63,895 nucleotides of DNA from Streptomyces violaceoruber (GTDB lineage: Bacteria > Actinomycetota > Actinomycetes > Streptomycetales > Streptomycetaceae), in contig JODI01000048.1 in assembly GCA_000720805.1 (NCBI GenBank), positions 1-63,895 on the forward strand, given 5' to 3'. Both the position numbers and the translations under genes were made by a program. Within the stretch, counting starts at the first letter, position 1, and each line of letters opens with the position of its first letter. Positions 34,467-43,146 of this stretch are shown one piece after another. Under the pieces are notes generated by a model that saw only the letters and a program-made list of their open reading frames with translations, made no database searches and was not told the DNA's origin.

Positions 34467-35546
34467 CTAGCCGGTGCTGCGTGGCGGTGGACGGGGAGAC
34501 TCCGCCGCCCCTGGATACAGGCCCCGCAGCTCGTGCAGGATCCCGAAGACGGCGGCGGTCAGCGGCACGGCGAGCAGCATCCCCAGAACGCCGGCCACGG
34601 ACGCCCCCGCCGCGATGGCGACCATCACCACCGCCGGATGCATCTGCACGGTCCGGCTCTGGATCAACGGCTGCAGCACATGCCCCTCCAGTACCTGCAC
34701 GGCGAGCACCACCCCGAGCGCCCACAGCGCGATCACGAACCCACGGTCGGCGAGGGCGACGAGCACGGCGACGGCACCGGACAGGACGGCGCCGAGGTAG
34801 GGGATGTACGCGCCGACGAAGACCAGCGCCCCCAGCCCCACGGCCCCCGGTACACGGAGGACGAGCAGCCCTACGGTGATGCAGGTGGCGTCGATGACGG
34901 CGATGAGAGTGGTCCCCCGCATGAACCCCTCGACAGCCTCGAAGGCCCGCCGCGCCATGGCCTCGACGAGGTCACGGCGCGCACGCGGGGAGACGGACCG
35001 CAGGGTCTCGGCGGCCCGGTCGGAGTCCCGCAGAAAGAAGAAGACGAGCAGCAGGGCGAGTACGGCCATCGCGATGGTCTCGCCGACGACACTGACCCCG
35101 CTGATCACGCCCGAGGCTGCGGTCCCCCCGAACCTGCCGAGCAGTTTCTTCGCGTTGGAGGCGAGGTCGTCCAACGAGGTCCCGGCCGACCCGAAGTGAT
35201 CGGCGAGCCCCTGCGCCGCGTCCTTGAGGGAGGCGAGGATCTCGTCCCCCGTGTCGATGAGCGCGGCCACCACGATGTACACGGCCCCACCGACGACGGC
35301 GACCACCGCGACACAGGTGAACCCGGCCGCGAGAGACCGATTGACCCCGGCCTTCACCAGCCGCCGGTGAAGAGGCCGCAGCAACGCGGTCCCGAGCAAC
35401 GCGAGCAGTACGGGCACGACGGCGGTCCGGAACTCCACACAGAGCCGGATCCCGACGTAGACGACCCCTGCGACGAGCAGCAGGACAGCACACCAGGCAC
35501 CGAGCCGCCGGACGGGCTCGGGGAGGAGCGGTTGCGGTGCGGGCAC
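34467..35546 (-). CDS. AI-2E/PerM family membrane protein
   Basis: 359 residues from a GTG at 35546; no other in-frame start has better support. Eight hydrophobic segments, with the AI-2E family features LHRRLVKAGVNRSLAAGF, VFFFLRDSD, GALVFVGAYIPYLGAVLSG and EGHVLQPLIQSRTVQMHPAVV. Members include exporters of the AI-2 signal and Na/H antiporters, so transport of a small molecule is likely but the substrate is unknown. It is convergent with the SpoIIE regulator, the stops being 4 bases apart. Confidence 0.88.
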   Translation of the reverse strand: MPAPQPLLPEPVRRLGAWCAVLLLVAGVVYVGIRLCVEFRTAVVPVLLALLGTALLRPLHRRLVKAGVNRSLAAGFTCVAVVAVVGGAVYIVVAALIDTGDEILASLKDAAQGLADHFGSAGTSLDDLASNAKKLLGRFGGTAASGVISGVSVVGETIAMAVLALLLVFFFLRDSDRAAETLRSVSPRARRDLVEAMARRAFEAVEGFMRGTTLIAVIDATCITVGLLVLRVPGAVGLGALVFVGAYIPYLGAVLSGAVAVLVALADRGFVIALWALGVVLAVQVLEGHVLQPLIQSRTVQMHPAVVMVAIAAGASVAGVLGMLLAVPLTAAVFGILHELRGLYPGAAESPRPPPRSTG

Positions 35547-35711
35547 CCTCCCATCTGGCCATATGTCAGGTGGGGGTGTCGCGGTGGGGCGGCCGAACGG
35601 GGGCGTCGGTGCGCCGGATCGATACGTCTGACCGCTTTCGGATGAACATCCTTGCGTTGAACGCGAGTTGCACCCCCTTGTGCCTGCTTTCCGAGGCGGA
35701 GGTGATGCTCG

Positions 35712-35998
35712 ATGTACGAGCAGAACAACATTCCGCCGGAGCGGTCGGCGGGGCGGAAGCAGGACGCGATCGACATCAGCGACTTCGTGTTCGCGGCCAC
35801 GGGGCGCGGGTGCGGCGGCTGACCATGCCGGATGGGGAGCACTGGTTCCCGGCAGTGGATGTGGCCACTGAACTCGGCTACGCGAACACCCGGGATGCAC
35901 TGCGTCACGGCGTCGCGCAAGAACTCACAACATCCCTCGACGCATGCGGCAGACGGGCTGCGCCGTCGACGGAGCGCCCATCTACGTGCTGCCGTAGC
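35712..35998 (+). pseudogene. Decayed BRO-N domain gene, paralogue of 53975-54934
   Basis: A GGAGGT ribosome site precedes ATG 35712. The frame gives KQDAIDISDFVFAATG, then a one-base deletion near 35805 shifts it to an early stop. In the next frame the homology continues: RVRRLTMPDGEHWFPAVDV and ATELGYANTRDALRHG. After about 35945 the central part is missing and the end reads GCAVDGAPIYVLP and stop, matching EDGAPVYVLNQS at the end of the intact gene. So it has both a frameshift and a deletion of about 650 bases. Upstream bases TGAACATCC also match the intact copy. Confidence 0.85.
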
Positions 35999-36030
35999 GA
36001 CGCCACTGCCGTAACGACGCACGACAAGAC

Positions 36031-36069
36031 AGGCCCGAAGCCGCAACCCAAACTTGCGGCTTCGGGCCT
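36031..36069. terminator. Bidirectional terminator hairpin
   Basis: AGGCCCGAAGCCGCAA (36031-36046) pairs exactly with TTGCGGCTTCGGGCCT (36054-36069) around a 7-base loop. It lies between the decayed BRO-N gene and the pirin gene, convergent. Confidence 0.9.
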
Positions 36070-36096
36070 CGTCCTACCTATCGGCCTTCTCAGCCT

Positions 36097-37068
36097 CTAC
36101 AGGCCACCCTCGGTCATCCCGTGCACGGCGGGGATCGTTCCCAGCCGCCCCTTCTGGAAGTCGTCGAACGCCTGCTGGAGTTCGTCACGCGTGTTCATCA
36201 CGAACGGGCCGTAGTGGGCCATCGGCTCACGGATCGGCTGTCCGCCCAGGAGGACGACCTCGAGGTCCGGCGTGTGGGAGTCCTGCTTCTCGTCCGCGCG
36301 GACGGTCAGGGAGGAACCCGCACCGAAGACCGCCGTCTGGCCCAGCTGGATCGGACGCCGCTCCGCGCCCACCGAGCCCTTGCCCGCGAGCACGTACGCC
36401 AGACCGTTGAAGTCCTCACGCCACGGCAGGGTGACCTCCGCGCCCGGCGCCAGGGTGGCGTGGATCATCGTGATCGGCGTGTGCGTGATGCCGGGGCCGT
36501 CATGGCCGTCCAGCTCGCCGGCGATGACGCGCAGGAGGGCACCGCCGTCGGGGGTGGTCAGCAGCTGGACGTTGCCGCCGCGGATGTCCTGGTAGCGCGG
36601 GGCCATCATCTTGTCCTTGGCGGGGAGGTTCACCCACAGCTGCAGCCCGTGGAAGAGACCGCCGGACATGACCAGCGACTCCGGCGGGGCCTCGATGTGC
36701 AGCAGCCCGGAGCCCGCCGTCATCCACTGGGTGTCGCCGTTGGTGATGGTGCCGCCACCGCCGTTGGAGTCCTGGTGGTCGAAGATGCCGTCGATGATGT
36801 AGGTGACGGTCTCGAAGCCGCGGTGCGGATGCCAGGGGGTGCCCTTCGGCTCTCCCGGCGCGTACTCCACCTCTCCCATCTGGTCCATCATGATGAACGG
36901 GTCCAGGTGGCGGTAGTTGATCCCGGCGAACGCCCGGCGCACCGGGAAGCCCTCGCCCTCGTAACCGCTGGGCGCGGTCGTGACGGTGAGTACGGGACGG
37001 GCCACGGCGTCGGCGGGTGCGGCGACTCGCGGCAGCGCCAACGGGTTCTCGACGGTCACTGCAGGCAT
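36097..37068 (-). CDS. Pirin family protein (bicupin)
   Basis: 323 residues with an AAGGAGG ribosome site. The N-terminal cupin has the metal ligands His80, His82 (HPHRGFET), His124 and Glu126 (LLHIEAP), with the same spacing as human pirin. The C-terminal cupin domain is more divergent (LAYVLAGKGSVG). Bacterial pirins can act as quercetin dioxygenases or bind metabolic enzymes. Cytoplasmic. The region before the start (37090-37115) contains AGTTGAGCGTTGAACT, with AGTT/AACT arms, a possible redox-regulator site. Confidence 0.94.
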   Translation of the reverse strand: MPAVTVENPLALPRVAAPADAVARPVLTVTTAPSGYEGEGFPVRRAFAGINYRHLDPFIMMDQMGEVEYAPGEPKGTPWHPHRGFETVTYIIDGIFDHQDSNGGGGTITNGDTQWMTAGSGLLHIEAPPESLVMSGGLFHGLQLWVNLPAKDKMMAPRYQDIRGGNVQLLTTPDGGALLRVIAGELDGHDGPGITHTPITMIHATLAPGAEVTLPWREDFNGLAYVLAGKGSVGAERRPIQLGQTAVFGAGSSLTVRADEKQDSHTPDLEVVLLGGQPIREPMAHYGPFVMNTRDELQQAFDDFQKGRLGTIPAVHGMTEGGL

Positions 37069-37271
37069 ATCGGTACCTCCTTGTGCTCCGAGTTTAGTTG
37101 AGCGTTGAACTTTCTGCTACCCCTAACCGGGAAACCCGTGCGGGCATTCCCACCGGCCCGGTGAGGCACCGGCGAGGCACGGCCCACGGACGGGTGGCGG
37201 CAGACGCGGACAGCGCCGGAGGCCGGTGCCCCGCGCAGGGGCACCGGCCTCCGGCCACCACTCAACCAGGC

Positions 37272-38801
37272 TCAAGCGACCAACTCGGCCTCCTTGAGCG
37301 ACTCCGCGTCGATCTCCGCCCCGTCGTCCGCCCCACGCCTGCCGTCCCGCATCACCAGCGTCGCCACCGCCGCCGCCACCAGCACCCCGATCGCGCTGAC
37401 CGTGAAGGTCGTCGACATCGAGGCCGTGAACGCCTCCCGGGCCGCCCGGACCAGACCGCTGTCGCCGTTCGCGACCGCCAGCGCCCCGGCGATCGAGTGC
37501 CTGGCCTCCTCCGGCGACCCCGCCGGCATCTCGGCGGCGAAGCCGCTCGACAGCAGCGAGCCGAGGATCGCGATGCCCAGGGCCGTACCGGCCTGCTGGA
37601 TGGTGTCGTTCAGGGCCGAGCCAACGCCCGCCTTGTCCGCGGGGATGGTGGCCATCAGGGCGCCCACCGCGGCCGGCATCGCCAGGCCCGCGCCGAGGCC
37701 GAGCAGGCCGAGGGCGATCGCCGGGACCGTGAAGCCGGAGTCGGCGTCCACCGTGGTCAGCAGGGCGAAGCAGGCGACCATCACCAGCATCCCGGCGAGG
37801 ATGACGTACCGGTTGCCGTAGGCCGCGGCCAGCTTGACGCCCACGCCGTTGCCGAGCAGCGCGGCCACCGCCAGCGGCAGGAACGCCAGGCCCGCCTCGA
37901 CGGCCGAGTAGCCGAGCACGAACTGCAGGTACTGGGTGAGGACCAGCAGCAGACCGCCGTTGCCGATCTGGACCAGGGCCAGGGACAGCGAACCGCCGCT
38001 GAAGTTGCGGTGCCTGAAGAGGACCAGCGGGACCATCGGGGCCTTGGTGACGTTCTCCCAGAGCACGAACCCGGCCAGGGACACGACCGCCACCGCCAGC
38101 GTGATCGACGAGCGCCCGCCGAAGGCACCGTGCTGCGGGAGCTCGATGATCCACCAGACCAGGGCCGTCATCCCGGCCGCGGACAGCACCGCGCCCAGCG
38201 GGTCCGCCTTCTGCCAGGGCGCCTTCGACTCGGGCATCAGGGTCACCCCGGCGAGCAGGGCGAGGGCGACGACCGGCACGTTGATGAAGAAGATCGCCTG
38301 CCAGGAGAAGTGGTCGATCAGCACGCCGCCCAGGACCGGGCTGCCGACCAGCCCCAGCATGGACACCGAGCTCCAGGCCGCCATCGCCCGGCCGCGCTCC
38401 TCCTCGTCGAAGACGGTGATGAGGATCGAGAGGGTGGAGGGCATGATCAGCGCTCCGCCGACCCCCATCGCGACGCGTACGGCGATCACCTCGCCGGGGC
38501 TGGTGCAGAACGACGCGGCCAGTGAGGCCGCCCCGAACACCAACAGCCCGATCAGCATCACCTTCCGCCGGCCGAAGCGGTCGCCGAGGCTTCCGGAGGT
38601 GAGCAGCAGACCCGCGAAGACCAGGATGTAGGAGTCGAGGATCCACTGGGTGTCCTGGGCGCTCGCCCCGATGTCCTCGGTCATCGCAGGCACCGCGACC
38701 GTCAGGGCCATGCTGTCGACCACCAGGACCAGCGTGCTCAGGCAGAGCACGACGAGGATCCACCAACGACGTGACGTGCGGGCTTGCGTACCGGCTTCCA
38801 T
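37272..38801 (-). CDS. DHA2-family (14-TMS) MFS drug efflux pump
   Basis: 509 residues from an ATG at 38801 with GGAAGGAAA upstream. Fourteen hydrophobic segments. The motif GSLGDRFGRRKVMLIG (loop 2-3 signature) and PVLGGVLIDHFSWQAIFFINVP (motif C of exporters) place it in the QacA/EmrB-like family of proton-driven drug exporters. It is divergent from a TetR gene, with a perfect palindrome between them; repression relieved by a drug ligand is the expected control. The exported compound is unknown. Confidence 0.95.
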   Translation of the reverse strand: MEAGTQARTSRRWWILVVLCLSTLVLVVDSMALTVAVPAMTEDIGASAQDTQWILDSYILVFAGLLLTSGSLGDRFGRRKVMLIGLLVFGAASLAASFCTSPGEVIAVRVAMGVGGALIMPSTLSILITVFDEEERGRAMAAWSSVSMLGLVGSPVLGGVLIDHFSWQAIFFINVPVVALALLAGVTLMPESKAPWQKADPLGAVLSAAGMTALVWWIIELPQHGAFGGRSSITLAVAVVSLAGFVLWENVTKAPMVPLVLFRHRNFSGGSLSLALVQIGNGGLLLVLTQYLQFVLGYSAVEAGLAFLPLAVAALLGNGVGVKLAAAYGNRYVILAGMLVMVACFALLTTVDADSGFTVPAIALGLLGLGAGLAMPAAVGALMATIPADKAGVGSALNDTIQQAGTALGIAILGSLLSSGFAAEMPAGSPEEARHSIAGALAVANGDSGLVRAAREAFTASMSTTFTVSAIGVLVAAAVATLVMRDGRRGADDGAEIDAESLKEAELVA

Positions 38802-38842
38802 AGCGGTTTCCTTCCAACCTCGGGCGAACACCGTTCGTTCGA

Positions 38843-38878
38843 TGCGAACACTGTACGCAGAGCGGAACAGTGTTCGCA
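38843..38878. promoter_or_regulatory. TetR operator palindrome
   Basis: TGCGAACACTGT (38843-38854) and ACAGTGTTCGCA (38867-38878) are exact inverted repeats 12 bases apart. The site lies 42 bases before the efflux pump start and 54 before the TetR start, so one bound protein could repress both. Confidence 0.8.
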
Positions 38879-38931
38879 AGACTCAATCGCTGTACGCTCG
38901 GCGCGAACGACGTACGCATCGGAGGAGAGCC

Positions 38932-39666
38932 GTGGCAGCCAAGGCGACAGAGCAGAACCCGGTCCCGTCCGTGTGGGCCCGCCCCCGCCCCACGTCGGAC
39001 CAGCCGTCCCTCAGCCGGACCACGATCGTCCGCGAGGCGATCGTCATGCTGGACGCCGAGGGCATCGAGGCGCTGAGCATGCGCAAGCTGGGCGCCCGCC
39101 TGAACGCCGGCGCGGCCTCGCTGTACCGGCACGTGGCCACCAAGGACGAGTTGCTGGAGCTCGCGGTCGACGAGGTCGCCGCCGAACTCCACGTACCGTC
39201 CGTTGGGAGCGGTGACTGGCGGACCGCCGTCACCGAAGCCGCCCGCTCCTTCCGCGCGGCGGCGCTACGGCACCCCTGGCTGCCCTCGGTCCTCGGCCAG
39301 GTGGGCCTCGTCTACCTCGGCCCGCACCTGATGTCCTTCTCCGAGCGGCTGTCCGGCCTGTTCGTGGAGGCCGGCCTTGCCGAGCCGTCCGGGGCGATGG
39401 ACACGGTCCTGTCGTACGTCATCGGGATGAGCACCACCGAGGCGGCCTGGCTGAGCACCGTGGCCCGCTCCGGCGCGAGCGAGGCGGACTTCGTCGCCCG
39501 CCTGCTGCCGACCGCCCAGGAGACCGCCGCCGGTCCCGGCCTGCCCGCCGGCCCCCGCGAGGACATCACCGCCGCGGCCACCGACCCGGCGGCGCTGCGG
39601 GAGCAGAAGTTCGCCTACGGCCTCGAAGTCGTCCTCGACGGACTGGCGCTACGGCTCACCGGGTGA
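38932..39666 (+). CDS. TetR-family repressor with TetR_C-type ligand domain
   Basis: 244 residues from a GTG at 38932 with a GGAGGAGAG ribosome site. The HTH lies near residues 30-75: TTIVREAIVMLDAEGIEALSMRKLGARLNAGAASLYRHVATKDELLELAVDEV, here only quoted to mark the range; the helix pair is MRKLGARL and LYRHVATK. The C-terminal ligand domain is of the tetracycline-repressor type. It is divergent from the DHA2 pump and probably represses it and itself through the palindrome at 38843-38878. Confidence 0.94.
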   Translation: MAAKATEQNPVPSVWARPRPTSDQPSLSRTTIVREAIVMLDAEGIEALSMRKLGARLNAGAASLYRHVATKDELLELAVDEVAAELHVPSVGSGDWRTAVTEAARSFRAAALRHPWLPSVLGQVGLVYLGPHLMSFSERLSGLFVEAGLAEPSGAMDTVLSYVIGMSTTEAAWLSTVARSGASEADFVARLLPTAQETAAGPGLPAGPREDITAAATDPAALREQKFAYGLEVVLDGLALRLTG

Positions 39667-39720
39667 CCGGGGGCCGGGGGCCGGGGGCCGGGTGACCGTA
39701 CAGTCGGACGTTCGGAGCGT

Positions 39721-40185
39721 CTAGCCGTACATCCGGCGCATCGCGAACTCGACCATCTGCTCGACGGCCTTCGCGTCGAACACCATCCGGTGCTCGCCCT
39801 CCATGTCGAGGACGAAGCCGTAGCCGGTCGGGAGCAGGTCGATCACCTCGGCGCCGGTGATCACGAAGTACTTGGACTCCTTGCCCGCGTACCGCCGCAG
39901 TTCCTTGAGCGAGGTGAACATGGGGATCACCGGCTGCTGAGTGTTGTGCAGGGCGAGGAAACCGGGGTTGTCGCCGCGCGGGCAGTACACCTTGGAGGTG
40001 GCGAAGACCTGCTGGAAGTCCTCGGCGGTGACCTGCCCGGTGGTGAAGGCGCGCACCGCGTCGGCGAGCGAGGGCGGGGACGGCTCCGGGTACAGCGGCT
40101 GCTGCTGCCCGTAGCCGCCGGACATGGGCTGCTGCGGCGGGGCGTACTGCTGCTGAGCGCCGACGTTCTGGTCGTAGCCGTACAT
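39721..40185 (-). CDS. SseB-like domain protein
   Basis: 154 residues from an ATG at 40185. The first 45 residues are Gln/Pro/Gly/Tyr-rich (YGYDQNVGAQQQYAPPQQP). The rest fits the SseB N-terminal domain: LADAVRAFTTGQVTAEDFQ, VYCPRGDNPGFLALHN, VIPMFTSLKELRRYAGK, YFVITGAEVIDLLPTGYGF. Such proteins occur widely in actinobacteria, sometimes near type VII secretion genes, none of which is present here. Cytoplasmic. Function unknown. Confidence 0.88.
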   Translation of the reverse strand: MYGYDQNVGAQQQYAPPQQPMSGGYGQQQPLYPEPSPPSLADAVRAFTTGQVTAEDFQQVFATSKVYCPRGDNPGFLALHNTQQPVIPMFTSLKELRRYAGKESKYFVITGAEVIDLLPTGYGFVLDMEGEHRMVFDAKAVEQMVEFAMRRMYG

Positions 40186-40271
40186 GGGCGCAAGAGTACC
40201 GAGAGCGGCGGGGCGCGCGGGAGGAGCACGATCAATCACAGCAAGAAGCGGCAGGACAAAGGGAGGCGGCC

Positions 40272-41081
40272 ATGCACCGACACCACGCCGACGAGCGCGA
40301 AGACGAGCACGCGGACGAGCACGACCGGGGGCTCTCCCACGACCTTCCCGTCCTCGCCCGCCGTCGCATGATCCGCCTGCTGGCCGGGGCCGGCCTGGTC
40401 CCGCTGGCCGGCTGCTCCGCCGAGGACGGCACCTCCGACGAGTGCGCGACCATCCCCGAGGAGACCGCGGGCCCCTACCCGGGCGACGGTTCGAACGGCG
40501 TGAACGTGCTGAAGGAGAGCGGGGTGGTCCGCGGCGACATCACCTCCAGCTTCGGCCCCTCGGCCGGCGGCACCGCCGAGGGCGTGCCGCTGACCGTCAC
40601 CCTCACGGTCGTGGACGCGGCCTCCGGCTGCGGGGCCCCGAAGAAGGGCGCCGCCGTGTACGTGTGGCACTGCGACCGGGACGGCGCGTACTCGCTGTAC
40701 TCGGAGGGCGTCAGCGACGAGAACTATCTGCGTGGTGTCCAGGAGACCGACGACCGGGGCCGGGTCACCTTCACGAGCGTCTTCCCGGGCTGTTACCCGA
40801 GCCGCTGGCCGCACATCCACTTCGAGGTGTACGGCAGCCTCGACGCGGCCACGGCGGCCACCGCCGCCGCGTCCCTCACCAGCACCTCGCAGCTCGCGCT
40901 GCCGAAGGACGTCTGCGAGACGGTGTACGCCACCGAGGGATACGGCCGGAGTGTGCCGAATCTCGGACAGCTCTCCCTGGAGTCGGACAGCATCTTCGGT
41001 GACGGGTACGAGCAGCAGCTGGCGGCGGTGAGGGGAAGTGTCGCGGAGGGCTACACCGCGACGCTGACGGTGCCGGTGTGA
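40272..41081 (+). CDS. Intradiol ring-cleavage dioxygenase-like lipoprotein
   Basis: 269 residues with a GGAGG ribosome site 6 bases upstream. An unusual His/Asp/Glu-rich N-terminus ([15 protein letters not shown]) precedes [21 protein letters not shown]: a twin-arginine-like region ending in a lipobox with Cys48, so Tat export and lipid anchoring are likely. The catalytic domain has [14 protein letters not shown], then [18 protein letters not shown]; Tyr140, Tyr175, His181 and His183 match the iron ligands. It is the second such enzyme in the window. The substrate is unknown. Confidence 0.9.
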   Translation: MHRHHADEREDEHADEHDRGLSHDLPVLARRRMIRLLAGAGLVPLAGCSAEDGTSDECATIPEETAGPYPGDGSNGVNVLKESGVVRGDITSSFGPSAGGTAEGVPLTVTLTVVDAASGCGAPKKGAAVYVWHCDRDGAYSLYSEGVSDENYLRGVQETDDRGRVTFTSVFPGCYPSRWPHIHFEVYGSLDAATAATAAASLTSTSQLALPKDVCETVYATEGYGRSVPNLGQLSLESDSIFGDGYEQQLAAVRGSVAEGYTATLTVPV

Positions 41082-41116
41082 CCTGTCACAGATGAGCCGG
41101 TGGGGTTGCTTCTTAT

Positions 41117-41128
41117 TACCGGCGGGTA
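41117..41128. promoter_or_regulatory. TACC-N4-GGTA operator-like palindrome
   Basis: TACCGGCGGGTA lies about 115 bases upstream of the acyl-CoA dehydrogenase start. The form is like operators of TetR-type regulators of fatty-acid genes, but the regulator is not identified. Confidence 0.4.
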
Positions 41129-41161
41129 GCATCATCGTAGCTACTTGTTGGTACGTGAACT

Positions 41162-41192
41162 ACGTGAGTCAGGTGAATCCGCTGACTCACGT
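41162..41192 (+). promoter_or_regulatory. Inverted repeat in the leader of the acyl-CoA dehydrogenase gene
   Basis: ACGTGAGTCA (41162-41171) and TGACTCACGT (41183-41192) are exact complements with an 11-base loop. The repeat ends 52 bases before the start codon. It may be an operator or an mRNA hairpin. The right arm contains a parS-like core, but only 11 of 14 bases match. Confidence 0.6.
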
Positions 41193-41244
41193 GAACCAGG
41201 TGCGAGGAGTTCGTGCCTCGCCGATCCGCTACGGAGCCGTCGCC

Positions 41245-43071
41245 ATGGGGCACTACAAGTCGAATCTCCGCGACATCGAGTTCAACCTCTTCGAGGTCCT
41301 CGGGCGCGACAAGCTGTACGGGACCGGTCCGTTCGCGGAGATGGACACGGACACCGCCAAGAGCATTCTCGAGGAGCTGACCCGGCTCTCGGAGAACGAG
41401 CTGGCGGAGTCCTTCGCCGACGCCGACCGCAACCCGCCGGTCTTCGACCCCGAGACCAACACCGCACCGGTACCCGCGTCCTTCAGGAACAGCTACCAGG
41501 CCTTCATGGACTCGGAGTACTGGCGCCTCGGCCTGCCCGAGGAGATCGGCGGCACCACCGCGCCCCGCTCCCTGATCTGGGCGTACGCGGAACTGATCCT
41601 CGGCGCCAACCCGGCCGTGTGGATGTACTCCTCCGGCCCGGCCTTCGCGGGCATCCTCTTCGACGAGGGCAACGACGTGCAGAAGCACATCGCGAAGATC
41701 GCCGTGGACAAGCAGTGGGGCTCCACGATGGTGCTCACCGAGCCGGACGCCGGCTCGGACGTCGGCGCCGGCCGCACCAAGGCCGTACAGCAGGAGGACG
41801 GCTCCTGGCACATCGAGGGCGTGAAGCGGTTCATCACGTCCGGCGAGCACGACATGTCGGAGAACATCCTCCACTACGTGCTGGCGCGGCCGGAAGGCGC
41901 CGGTCCCGGCACCAAGGGGCTCTCCCTCTTCCTCGTGCCCAAGTACCTCTTCGACTTCGAGACCGGCGAGCTGGGCGAGCGCAACGGCGTCTACGCCACC
42001 AACGTCGAGCACAAGATGGGCCTGAAGGCCTCCAACACCTGCGAGATGACCTTCGGCGACCGCCACCCCGCCAAGGGCTGGCTGATCGGCGACAAGCACG
42101 ACGGCATCCGCCAGATGTTCCGCATCATCGAGTTCGCCCGCATGATGGTCGGCACGAAGGCGATCTCCACGCTGTCGACGGGCTACCTGAACGCGCTGGA
42201 GTACGCCAAGGAGCGCGTCCAGGGTCCGGACCTGGCCAACTTCATGGACAAGACGGCACCCAAGGTCACCATCACCCACCACCCCGACGTACGCCGCTCG
42301 CTGATGACGCAGAAGGCGTACGCGGAGGGCATGCGCGCCCTGGTGATGTACACCGCGGCCGTGCAGGACGAGATCCAGGTCAAGGAGGCGAACGGCGAGG
42401 ACGTCTCCGCCGAGAACGCCCTCAACGACCTGCTCCTGCCGATCGTGAAGGGCTACGGCTCCGAGAAGGCCTACGAGCTGCTCGCCCAGTCCCTGCAGAC
42501 CTTCGGCGGCTCCGGCTTCCTCCAGGAGTACCCGATCGAGCAGTACATCCGGGACTCCAAGATCGACACCCTGTACGAGGGCACCACCGCGATCCAGGGC
42601 CAGGACTTCTTCTTCCGGAAGATCGTCCGCAACCAGGGCGCCGCCCTCAACTCGCTCGCCGAGGACATCAAGAAGTTCCTGGCGCTCGGCACCGGCGGCG
42701 AGGAGCTGGCCGGCGCCCGCGAGCACCTCGCCAAGGCCGCAGTCGAGCTGGAGGCCCTGGTCGGTCTGATGCTGACCGACCTCGCGGCCACCGAGCAGGA
42801 CGTCAAGAACATCTACAAGGTCGGCCTGAACACGACCCGTCTGCTGATGGCCTCCGGTGACGTCGTCGTCGGCTACCTGCTGCTGAAGGGCGCCGCGATC
42901 GCCGCCGAGAAGCTGGAGACGGCCTCGGCGAAGGACAAGGCGTTCTACACCGGCAAGATCACGGCGGCGAAGTTCTTCGCGGCCAACGTCCTGCCCGGCG
43001 TCACCCTGGCCCGCAAGGTGGCCGAGGGTGTCGAGCTGGACCTGATGGAGCTGGACGAGGCTGCGTTCTAG
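41245..43071 (+). CDS. Large acyl-CoA dehydrogenase (FadE5-type, about 600 residues)
   Basis: 608 residues from an ATG at 41245 with GGAG upstream. The N-terminal domain begins [19 protein letters not shown], characteristic of the long actinobacterial and proteobacterial family. FAD-domain motifs [16 protein letters not shown] and [13 protein letters not shown] are clear, as are the later [19 protein letters not shown] and [16 protein letters not shown], which includes the catalytic glutamate region. A C-terminal extension of about 130 residues is typical of this class. It oxidises acyl-CoA esters in beta-oxidation; chain length is not predictable. Confidence 0.95.
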   Translation: MGHYKSNLRDIEFNLFEVLGRDKLYGTGPFAEMDTDTAKSILEELTRLSENELAESFADADRNPPVFDPETNTAPVPASFRNSYQAFMDSEYWRLGLPEEIGGTTAPRSLIWAYAELILGANPAVWMYSSGPAFAGILFDEGNDVQKHIAKIAVDKQWGSTMVLTEPDAGSDVGAGRTKAVQQEDGSWHIEGVKRFITSGEHDMSENILHYVLARPEGAGPGTKGLSLFLVPKYLFDFETGELGERNGVYATNVEHKMGLKASNTCEMTFGDRHPAKGWLIGDKHDGIRQMFRIIEFARMMVGTKAISTLSTGYLNALEYAKERVQGPDLANFMDKTAPKVTITHHPDVRRSLMTQKAYAEGMRALVMYTAAVQDEIQVKEANGEDVSAENALNDLLLPIVKGYGSEKAYELLAQSLQTFGGSGFLQEYPIEQYIRDSKIDTLYEGTTAIQGQDFFFRKIVRNQGAALNSLAEDIKKFLALGTGGEELAGAREHLAKAAVELEALVGLMLTDLAATEQDVKNIYKVGLNTTRLLMASGDVVVGYLLLKGAAIAAEKLETASAKDKAFYTGKITAAKFFAANVLPGVTLARKVAEGVELDLMELDEAAF

Positions 43072-43093
43072 ACGTACTGGACGTAGTAGATGT

Positions 43094-43123
43094 AGGCCCG
43101 CTTCTCCCGAGGGGAGCGGGCCT
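43094..43123 (+). terminator. Terminator hairpin after the acyl-CoA dehydrogenase gene
   Basis: AGGCCCGC and GCGGGCCT pair, continued by TCTCCC/GGGGA with one bulge, 22 bases past the stop. It separates the gene from the downstream aminopeptidase. Confidence 0.8.
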
Positions 43124-43146
43124 TCGTCCGTCGTTAAGGTGAACCC

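Noticed and set aside
37090..37115. AGTTGAGCGTTGAACT upstream of the pirin gene as a firm operator
   Set aside because: Only the 4-base arms are symmetric, too weak to list as a site on its own.
41183..41196. A second parS-like site, GACTCACGTGAACC
   Set aside because: Only 11 of 14 bases match and it is better explained as one arm of the inverted repeat at 41162-41192.
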